From: Sulfurimonas sp. | GTDB lineage: Bacteria; Campylobacterota; Campylobacteria; Campylobacterales; Sulfurimonadaceae | Assembly (NCBI GenBank): GCA_002733945.2 | Contig: NVXO02000003.1 | Coordinates: forward strand, 107,032 to 121,222 | Direction: 5' to 3' | DNA: 14,191 nucleotides | In this document: one piece after another, positions 6,678-13,023 of the stretch | How the letters are laid out: each line of letters starts with the position of its first letter | How positions within the stretch are numbered: position 1 is the first letter of the stretch | Made by a program: the position numbers and the translations under genes | Notes under the pieces: generated by a model | What the model saw: the letters and a program-made list of their open reading frames with translations, nothing else | What the model was told of the DNA's origin: nothing | The model's database searches: none

Positions 6678-7909
6678 AAAAATTAAACTATCTCTCTTTT
6701 ATAGATGCTTATAACTTGGCACTTAAAGAGTTGTTAATCCAGAAATCAACCCAGAATATGCTAGTACCAAATGCACTTAATGCAGTACTGGCAGAAGATG
6801 TGATTGTTCAGAAAAATCTTCCTTCTTTTGATAATTCGGCTATGGATGGGTTTGCTTTTAAGTATGAAAATAAAGGTAAAACACTTACTATTGCTGCAAC
6901 AATTTTTGCAGGGGAAAGCCCTGAGCCTATACTTAGCAGTGGCACATGCTATAAAATAATGACTGGAGCAAAAGTACCTAATGATGCAGATACAATCGTA
7001 CCTATAGAAGACTGTATAGATGTCTTAAAACAGAGTGTAACGATTCCCCAAGATATAAAAAAACATAATGCTTTTAGACCTAAGGGTGAAGAACAAAGCG
7101 TAGGGAGTATTTTATTTAAAAAAGGAGAGATGGTGACCCCTGGTCATATTGCTCTTTTGGCTTCTCAAGGTATTATGGGAGTGAATGTCTATAGACCTTT
7201 AAGTATCGCTGTTGTAGCAACTGGAGATGAGTTAAAAGAACCATGGGAATCAGCAAATGAAGATGAGATATATAATTCAAATGCTTCTGCCATTATTTCA
7301 CTACTTGAGAAATATGGCTTTGAAGGCACATATACTGGTTCCATCCCCGATAATCTAGAAGAAAGCATAGAATTCATTGCACAACTTAAATCCTATGATG
7401 TCATTATTACCACTGGTGGTATCAGTATGGGAGATGCAGATTTTTTAGAAGAGGCTTTTGTAGCAAATAGTTTAGAGATTCTGTTCCATGGTATAGATGT
7501 AAAACCTGGACGTCCAACAATGATAGGAACTATAGATAATACTTTTGTGATGGCAATGCCGGGCAATCCTTTGACAGCTATGATCAATATTTTTTTACTT
7601 TCTGTGCCAATTTTGTCTAAAATGCAAGGAAAAACAGCCCACCATCATGATTTTGTGTATGCAAAAAATACAAAGAGTTTTAAGGCAAGGGCAGGTAGAG
7701 CAAATGTTGTACTAGGACATATGGAAGAAGGGAAATTTACTGTGACTAGGAACAATAAATATGGCTCTGGAATGATGATGCCGATTGTAGAGAGTAATGC
7801 TTTAGTAGTACTAAATGAAAGTATTTCTGTAGTTGAAGAAGAGACATTACTAAAAGTGATTTTGTTTGATGCCTTACCAAGTGTAAAAGAAAGCAAAAGT
7901 ATAAATTAG
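6674..7909 (+). CDS. moeA: Molybdopterin molybdenumtransferase MoeA
   Basis: A 411-residue MoeA-family enzyme that inserts molybdate or tungstate into adenylylated molybdopterin in the cytoplasm. Visible motifs are FDNSAMDGFAF (52-62), IVPIEDC, RPKGEEQSVG, VATGDEL, IYNSNA, TTGGISMGDAD (246-256), KPGRP (277-281) and MPGNP (295-299), all typical of the catalytic and substrate-binding regions; length is normal. The start overlaps the preceding stop (ATGA, 6674-6677) with GAGG at 6661-6664, so it is likely coupled to the regulator gene. Some bacteria keep separate MoeA copies for different metals or enzymes. Its position next to a Wtp-type transporter and FDH raises the possibility that this copy favours tungsten, but nothing in the sequence proves it. 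Confidence 0.93.
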   Translation: MKKLNYLSFIDAYNLALKELLIQKSTQNMLVPNALNAVLAEDVIVQKNLPSFDNSAMDGFAFKYENKGKTLTIAATIFAGESPEPILSSGTCYKIMTGAKVPNDADTIVPIEDCIDVLKQSVTIPQDIKKHNAFRPKGEEQSVGSILFKKGEMVTPGHIALLASQGIMGVNVYRPLSIAVVATGDELKEPWESANEDEIYNSNASAIISLLEKYGFEGTYTGSIPDNLEESIEFIAQLKSYDVIITTGGISMGDADFLEEAFVANSLEILFHGIDVKPGRPTMIGTIDNTFVMAMPGNPLTAMINIFLLSVPILSKMQGKTAHHHDFVYAKNTKSFKARAGRANVVLGHMEEGKFTVTRNNKYGSGMMMPIVESNALVVLNESISVVEEETLLKVILFDALPSVKESKSIN

Positions 7910-8006
7910 GGACAAGGGAGAAAATTTAATAGAGAAAGAATATGAGTGTAGCGATGAGTAGGTTTAGAGAAATATGCAAAAATTACATATATTAAAAAGG
8001 AAAAAG

Positions 8007-9500
8007 ATGAAAAAAATAATAGTGTTGTCTGTACTAGCATGTACTTTGGTTATGGCAGATGGAAATGTAGTTCCGATGGAACAAATAGTGAAACCAGTAT
8101 TACCCAAGCATACATTAAAAAGTAACTATCAGGTAGTGTACAATCAATTACCAGGGAAGGTAGATAGTTTTTTAGGTATGTTTAGGGATGGAATGTTTTA
8201 TGGGCGTTTACGTTCAAATACTTTTTATTTTAAATGGGAAGCTGAAAAAGCAACACAGAATTCTCATATATCTTCTGGTTTAGGTGGCTCATTGATTTTT
8301 AAAAGTGCTAACTATGCAAATTTTGATTTTACTTTGGGAGAATATTACAGCAGAGGATTTTTTGATTCAGGCCAAGATCCTGTGGAAAGATTCAAGGCGG
8401 GGAAAGATGTTATAAGTCGTTTTGATTATACCAACACCGGAAGTAAAAATTTGGCTGTTCTTGGTCAAGCTTATGTAAGATATACAGGGATAGATAAAAC
8501 AACTATCAAGATTGGACGTCAAATTGTAGAGAGTTTTTATGCAAAGTCAAATGACACAAAAATGATTCCAAATACTTTTGATGGTGTGGTTATAGATACC
8601 AAGGTATTTTCTAACACTAAGATTCGTTTAGGATATTTATATGAGCAAAAACTACGTGATCACAGCACTGCGCATTCTGTCTTAGCAGCAGGCGATGCAA
8701 ACTCAACAACATCAAACAATCCACAATGGAGTGAGAATGATGATACGGCCATGCATAAAGGATTGACATATAGTAGGCTCAAAGCTGCTGGTGTAGATAC
8801 AAATGCACCACTCATTCTTGGAGATATCCAAAATAAATCAATAGCTAACTTAAAACTGAATGCATCATTTTATACAGTACCTAATCTACTATCATCTGTG
8901 ATGGCTGAGGCTAACTATAAAATACAAATGAATGGTTTTTCAATTACTCCAGGTGCTCGTTACCTAAAACAATTTGATAATGGTGCCGGAACAATTGGTG
9001 GTGCAGCCTATAGCGGTAACTTAGCTGGACAGACAGGTACATCTGGAGGTTATAAAGATGCTTCTTCTTTAGACTCACAGATGATTGCCGCAAGAGTAAT
9101 AACAAAAATAAATAACTACAAAATTAATCTTGGTTATTCGTATATATTTGATGAAGCCGATCTTATTACACCATGGAGAGCATTCCCAACATCCGGTTAC
9201 ACACGTTCAATGGCACGATATAATTGGACGGCAAATACAAAAAGTTACCGTTTAGAAGTAGTACGAAATGGAAATTCTAAAGGAATTTACAAGAACTTAT
9301 ATACTCAAATGTCTGTACTATATACAGATGCAGATGAGACTAAAGGGTACTATGATGAGATGTATTACTATGCTGGTTTTGTGAAAAATTTCCCAAGTTT
9401 AGACAATATGCAAGCACGTTTTAGAATAGGGTACCAAGATACAGACAAAGTTGATGCATCTGGACTTGATACGCGTTTTGAAATCAACTACCAATTTTAG
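8007..9500 (+). CDS. OprD-like outer-membrane porin linked to Wtp transporter
   Basis: A 497-residue protein with a Sec signal peptide (cleavage probably after residue 17, VMA/DG). The rest is a beta-barrel pattern: many alternating hydrophobic strands rich in Tyr, Phe, Asn and Gly (for example AYVRYTG, TTIKIGRQ, IRLGYLYEQK, YKINLGYSYIF), ending in a terminal aromatic strand (FEINYQF). The style, including GRLRSNTFYFKWE and KIGRQIVESFYAKSNDTKMIPNTFDG, resembles OprD-family specific porins of Campylobacterota. An in-frame ATG at 7974 would add 11 lysine-rich residues; I prefer 8007, which follows AAAAAGG at 7994-8000 and starts the signal peptide cleanly. wtpA starts 9 bases after the stop, so the two are probably one transcript. 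The substrate is not known; uptake of molybdate, tungstate or formate is an inference from context. Confidence 0.82.
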   Translation: MKKIIVLSVLACTLVMADGNVVPMEQIVKPVLPKHTLKSNYQVVYNQLPGKVDSFLGMFRDGMFYGRLRSNTFYFKWEAEKATQNSHISSGLGGSLIFKSANYANFDFTLGEYYSRGFFDSGQDPVERFKAGKDVISRFDYTNTGSKNLAVLGQAYVRYTGIDKTTIKIGRQIVESFYAKSNDTKMIPNTFDGVVIDTKVFSNTKIRLGYLYEQKLRDHSTAHSVLAAGDANSTTSNNPQWSENDDTAMHKGLTYSRLKAAGVDTNAPLILGDIQNKSIANLKLNASFYTVPNLLSSVMAEANYKIQMNGFSITPGARYLKQFDNGAGTIGGAAYSGNLAGQTGTSGGYKDASSLDSQMIAARVITKINNYKINLGYSYIFDEADLITPWRAFPTSGYTRSMARYNWTANTKSYRLEVVRNGNSKGIYKNLYTQMSVLYTDADETKGYYDEMYYYAGFVKNFPSLDNMQARFRIGYQDTDKVDASGLDTRFEINYQF

Positions 9501-9509
9501 GAGCAAGAT

Positions 9510-10463
9510 ATGAAACAAGTAATTTTAGCATTAAGTTTAGTCGCAACTATAGGATTTGCAAAAGAGAAAGTAGTGGTTTTTCATGCAGGAAGCTTGGCTG
9601 TTCCTTTTTCAAGTATGGAAAAAGCATTTGAGGCAAAATATCCTCAGTATGACGTGTTGAGAGAATCAGCAGGAAGTAGAGCATGTGCTAGAAAAATTAC
9701 AGATATTCATAAACCTGCAGATGTTATGGCATCTGCGGCATATAAAGTCATAGATAATTTACTGATACCTGAATATGCAAAATTTAATGTGCAGTTTGTC
9801 ACCAATGAGATGGCAATAGCCTATACGGAAAAATCAAAATTTTCCAAAGAAATAAATGCTGACAACTGGACAGATATTTTTTTGAAAGAAGGTGTTAAAA
9901 TAGGACACTCTAACCCAAATTTAGATCCTTGTGGGTATAGGAGTATACTGGTAACAAAATTAGCAGAAAAGTATTATAAAAAACCAGACTTTTATAATAA
10001 TCTTTTGGGCTATGGAGAAAGTTATGAAAATGGCGAAGAGAGCAGAGATAAAATCGTTGTACGCCCTAAAGAGACAGATTTATTAGGTTTATTAGAAGCC
10101 GGGGCATATGATTATTTGTATATCTACAAGTCTGTGGCAGAGCAGCATGGGTTAAAATATATAGTACTTCCTCCAGAAGTAAGTTTAAAAGACAAAAAGT
10201 TTTCAGATTTTTATAAACAAGCCAGTATTAAAATCACTGGTAAAAAACCGGGTTCTTTAATAACAAAAACAGGTTCTGCCATGGTGTATGGTATTACGGT
10301 GGTTGAAAATGAGAAAGAAGGTTTACCTAGAAATAAAGAGGGTGCCGTAAAATTTGTCAATTTTGTGTTAAGTTCAGAAGGTCAAGAAATCATGCGTAAA
10401 AATGGACAGGGTGTCATTCATCCACCTATCATTACCGGCAATGCAAAGATATTGCAAAAATAA
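9510..10463 (+). CDS. wtpA: Tungstate/molybdate ABC transporter binding protein (WtpA type)
   Basis: A 317-residue periplasmic solute-binding protein with a signal peptide ending near residue 17 (GFA/KE). It has the WtpA-family pattern rather than that of E. coli ModA or of TupA: VFHAGSLAVPF (23-33), ESAGSRACARKITD (52-65), KPADVMASA, SNPNLDPCGYR (134-144), VRPKETDLLGLLEAGAYDYLYIYKSVA and a late VNFVLSSEGQ. In the archaeal relatives the oxyanion is held in six-fold oxygen coordination that includes two carboxylates; D139 and E188 are the likely counterparts. Such proteins bind tungstate and molybdate very tightly. AGGAG at 9499-9503 overlaps the porin stop codon, which ties the two genes together. 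Confidence 0.9.
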   Translation: MKQVILALSLVATIGFAKEKVVVFHAGSLAVPFSSMEKAFEAKYPQYDVLRESAGSRACARKITDIHKPADVMASAAYKVIDNLLIPEYAKFNVQFVTNEMAIAYTEKSKFSKEINADNWTDIFLKEGVKIGHSNPNLDPCGYRSILVTKLAEKYYKKPDFYNNLLGYGESYENGEESRDKIVVRPKETDLLGLLEAGAYDYLYIYKSVAEQHGLKYIVLPPEVSLKDKKFSDFYKQASIKITGKKPGSLITKTGSAMVYGITVVENEKEGLPRNKEGAVKFVNFVLSSEGQEIMRKNGQGVIHPPIITGNAKILQK

Positions 10464-11440
10464 TGTTAAATGTAGAAAATTTATTTTTACAAAAAGGAGA
10501 GTTTTCTTTAAAAAAGCTCTCTTTTAATGTAGAAAAAAATAGTTATTTTGTTATTCTTGGTAAAACAGGTAGTGGTAAAACGATGCTATTGGAGTCTATC
10601 GCAGGGATTAATGAGATAGAAGGAAAAATATTTTTTGAAGAGGAAGAGATTACAACTCTTCCTCTTCAAAAAAGAGGATTCGGCTTTGTTTATCAAGATT
10701 TTGTACTTTTCCCAAATCTTACAGTCAAAGAAAATATTGTATTTTCCTCCCGATACAAACAGATAATAGATGCCGATGCTCTCTTCTTAGACATTATAAA
10801 TTTTTTACAGATAGAGCATCTTTTAGAACGTAAAACAACCCACTTAAGTGGTGGGGAAAAACAAAGGGTAGCTATGGCTAGAGCCATTTATTCTAGACCC
10901 AAATTACTTTTGCTTGATGAACCACTTAGTGCAGTAGACCCAACTTTTAGAAATGCTATTATGAAATCTCTAAAAGAGATTGTAAAACGCTATGACACAA
11001 CAATTATTCATGTTACACATAACTTTAGAGAGGCTTCTTATCTTGCAGATCATATAGCGGTAATGATGGACGGTTCTATTATAGAGCAAGGGGAGTCAAA
11101 TCGTATATTAAATCATCCTAAGAGTATAGAAGTAGCTAAATTTTTAGGTTTTAAAAATATATTTCCAAGCTCCTTACTTAATGAAAATACTTTAGAAAAT
11201 GTTTTTTCTATTGACCCCAATGCTATATTATTTTCATATACTTCTTCTCTTACGAAATATTGTTTTAAATGTGTTATTGAGGATATCATGGGTATTAGTG
11301 ACCATTACAAAGTATTCGCGAGGGTCAAAGAACACTTATTTTTTGTCAAAGTTCCCAAACATATGTTTGCAAAACTTGATCTTAAAGAGGGCATAAAGTG
11401 TTATTTATGTATTAAGAAAAAGGACATAGTATTTATATGA
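10463..11440 (+). CDS. wtpC: Tungstate/molybdate ABC transporter ATP-binding protein
   Basis: A 325-residue ABC ATPase that drives oxyanion import. Residues 1-~210 hold the nucleotide-binding domain: Walker A GKTGSGKT (33-40), Q-loop Q78, signature LSGGEKQ (128-134), Walker B LLLLDEP (148-154) and switch H186. The C-terminal ~95 residues (VIEDIMGISDHYKVFARV to the end) look like one divergent TOBE/MOP-type beta domain, which in related ATPases senses oxyanion and inhibits transport. The start overlaps the wtpA stop (TAATG) and has only a weak ribosome binding site, so it probably depends on reinitiation. Its end overlaps wtpB (ATGA). Codons at 10631-10673 contain a perfect inverted repeat. 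Confidence 0.88.
   Translation: MLNVENLFLQKGEFSLKKLSFNVEKNSYFVILGKTGSGKTMLLESIAGINEIEGKIFFEEEEITTLPLQKRGFGFVYQDFVLFPNLTVKENIVFSSRYKQIIDADALFLDIINFLQIEHLLERKTTHLSGGEKQRVAMARAIYSRPKLLLLDEPLSAVDPTFRNAIMKSLKEIVKRYDTTIIHVTHNFREASYLADHIAVMMDGSIIEQGESNRILNHPKSIEVAKFLGFKNIFPSSLLNENTLENVFSIDPNAILFSYTSSLTKYCFKCVIEDIMGISDHYKVFARVKEHLFFVKVPKHMFAKLDLKEGIKCYLCIKKKDIVFI
10631..10673. repeat. Perfect 18-bp inverted repeat inside wtpC
   Basis: Bases 10631-10648 are the exact reverse complement of 10656-10673, with the 7-base spacer ATTACAA. It encodes the FFEEEE and TLPLQK parts of the ATPase around residues 57-70, between Walker A and the Q-loop. In mRNA it would form a strong hairpin with an AT base and a GC-containing upper stem. 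The repeated purine pattern (GAAGAGGAAGAG) makes the arms low in complexity, which partly explains the match. Confidence 0.85.
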
Positions 11441-12207
11441 TAAGAGATAAATGTTTTTTAATTATTTTTATTTTTTTAGCTGCGGTAATAGCACTATTTT
11501 TACTTGTGCCTCTAGTGCAACTATTTATCAATGTAGGTCCAGTAAAACTACTTGATGCATTGCAAGAGAAAGAGGTTTATGAGAGTATTTTTTTAACACT
11601 AAAAAGTTCTTTTTATGCCGTGCTTTTTGTTTGCGTAACAGGAATACCTTTAGCGTATTTACTTGCAAGATATGATTTTTGGGGTAAGTCATTTGTCGAA
11701 TCTCTTCTTGATGTGCCTGTCATGGTACCTCATACTGCTGCAGGTATTGCACTACTTGTCACTTTTCAAAATGGAGAAATAGGAGTTTTTTTAAAAAGTA
11801 TTGGCTTAGAGTTTCTGGACACGACAACAGGAATTATGGCAGCGATGATGTTTCTCTCTGCCCCTTTTCTCATCAACGGGGCTAAAGAGGGTTTTAAAAA
11901 AGTAGACGTCAAATATGAACATATGGCAAGAACATTAGGGGCTAGTCGCATGAGTACCTTTTTTTCTATAGTCTTACCTAATGCAAGAAATGATATATTA
12001 AATGGTGCACTAATGATGTGGAGCAGGGGTCTTGGAGAATTTGGTGCTGTAGTGATTATAGCTTATCATCCTATGATAGCACCCGTACTTATTTATGACA
12101 GATTCACAAATTTTGGCTTAAGCTACTCTGCCCCTGTTGCAGCTTCCATGATATTGGTCTCAGTCAGTGTATTTTTAGCTATTCGCTTTGTCAATAATAG
12201 ATTCTAA
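11437..12207 (+). CDS. wtpB: Tungstate/molybdate ABC transporter permease
   Basis: A 256-residue inner-membrane permease of the ModB/WtpB/CysT class. Hydrophobic segments are visible near 7-31, 52-76, 95-112, 130-147, 188-220 and 230-250. The cytoplasmic EAA-type loop, which docks the ATPase, is at about 161-180 (EHMARTLGASRMSTFFSIVLP), and the following LNGALMMWSRGLGEFGAV is typical of molybdate and tungstate permeases. The ATGA overlap with wtpC suggests translational coupling. The order A-C-B differs from the A-B-C order usual in archaeal wtp operons. It ends in tandem stop codons (TAATAA). Confidence 0.9.
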   Translation: MIRDKCFLIIFIFLAAVIALFLLVPLVQLFINVGPVKLLDALQEKEVYESIFLTLKSSFYAVLFVCVTGIPLAYLLARYDFWGKSFVESLLDVPVMVPHTAAGIALLVTFQNGEIGVFLKSIGLEFLDTTTGIMAAMMFLSAPFLINGAKEGFKKVDVKYEHMARTLGASRMSTFFSIVLPNARNDILNGALMMWSRGLGEFGAVVIIAYHPMIAPVLIYDRFTNFGLSYSAPVAASMILVSVSVFLAIRFVNNRF

Positions 12208-12273
12208 TAAGAAGATTTGAATTAGAAAGATTCAAAATATAACAACATCATACTGAGTTCTTTATTGATTTTT

Positions 12274-12295
12274 GGTAAATTATCATTTACCTTTT
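12274..12295 (+). terminator. Possible terminator after wtpB
   Basis: A 7-bp stem, GGTAAAT (12274-12280) and ATTTACC (12285-12291), with the loop TATC is followed by TTTT (12292-12295). It lies 67 bases after the wtpB stop. A second 7-bp hairpin (12216-12222 / 12230-12236) sits closer to the gene but has no T-run. The stem is short, so termination strength is uncertain. Confidence 0.5.
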
Positions 12296-12315
12296 AAGTG
12301 TTGCTTAATTGATTC

Positions 12316-12356
12316 TGGTATATAATTACTTTATTATTTAGGCTTGAGGCTCAAGC
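12316..12356 (+). promoter_or_regulatory. Likely promoter -10 with downstream dyad for the second oxidoreductase operon
   Basis: A consensus TATAAT at 12321-12326 is preceded by TGGTA (12316-12320). A clear -35 box is missing: TTGCTT at 12301-12306 is only 14 bases away. Campylobacterota sigma70 promoters often lack a -35. Sixteen bases further on is a 15-bp dyad, GCTTGAG-G-CTCAAGC (12342-12356), which would lie in the early transcribed region and could be an operator or a small 5' hairpin. The next start codon is at 12424. Confidence 0.5.
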
Positions 12357-12423
12357 AGATGTGTCAACAACTTCTTTTTTTAAACATACATCACACTTCT
12401 ATTTTATACTGAGGATATTCATC

Positions 12424-13023
12424 ATGAATACATATCGAATGATTATTGATGCAAACAAATGTGTGGGTTGCCATGCCTGTGAGGTTGCCTGCAAACAAGA
12501 GTTTTCAGCTCCTTTAGGTTTTTTTCGTACAATGACCCTTTACTTAGATTCGGGTACTTATCCGCAGGTAAAAAGAGAATTTTTGCCGCTTATGTGTAGA
12601 CAATGTGAAGATGCAGTCTGTATAAGTGCTTGTACGCAGGGAGCACTTAGTCGTAAAAATGGCATAGTGCAAGTGGATGAACAAAAATGTACAGGCTGTG
12701 GGGACTGTGTAAAAGCATGTAGTATAGGTGCTATATATGTAAACCCTATCACTCAATTGGCAGAAAAATGTAACTTATGCTCTCATAGGTTAGAGGTAGG
12801 TATGCAGCCTGCTTGTGTAGAGACATGTGTATCAAATGCCTTAACCCTATTTACAGATGAAGAAAATGTACCAAAAGATGCCGTAGCTTTTAAAAATAGC
12901 ATCCATGAGAAACCTAGTAGTTTATATATAGGTGTAAATCCTCTTATGAAGCAAAAACTCGTTTCGGGGCAAAGTTTTTCTCCTTTAAACTATGAAATAG
13001 AAACATGGGCGGAGAAGATATAA
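12424..13023 (+). CDS. Four-cluster iron-sulfur subunit of a molybdopterin oxidoreductase (PsrB/NrfC/TtrB-like)
   Basis: A 199-residue ferredoxin-like electron-transfer subunit with 16 cysteines in four groups: C13/16/19/23, C58/61/66/70, C89/92/95/99 and C116/119/131/135. It has no signal peptide and would be exported bound to the Tat partner encoded next. The frame stays open upstream and a GTG at 12361 would extend it by 21 residues of poor quality. I chose ATG 12424 because GAGGA (12411-12415) precedes it by eight bases and the usual short N-terminus of the family begins there. The last ~60 residues after the fourth cluster are not distinctive. The physiological reaction cannot be read from this subunit. 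Confidence 0.87.
   Translation: MNTYRMIIDANKCVGCHACEVACKQEFSAPLGFFRTMTLYLDSGTYPQVKREFLPLMCRQCEDAVCISACTQGALSRKNGIVQVDEQKCTGCGDCVKACSIGAIYVNPITQLAEKCNLCSHRLEVGMQPACVETCVSNALTLFTDEENVPKDAVAFKNSIHEKPSSLYIGVNPLMKQKLVSGQSFSPLNYEIETWAEKI

Noticed and set aside
7942..7995. A 17-codon ORF before the porin gene that could be a leader peptide
   Set aside because: It has only a weak ribosome binding site, no run of regulatory codons and no attached terminator hairpin. It is probably chance.
7974..8006. N-terminal extension of the porin starting at 7974
   Set aside because: The 11 extra residues are lysine-rich and precede a complete signal peptide; the ribosome binding site fits the start at 8007.
12361..12423. 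Upstream GTG start for the second iron-sulfur subunit
   Set aside because: The added residues do not resemble the family N-terminus and ATG 12424 has a good GAGGA site.
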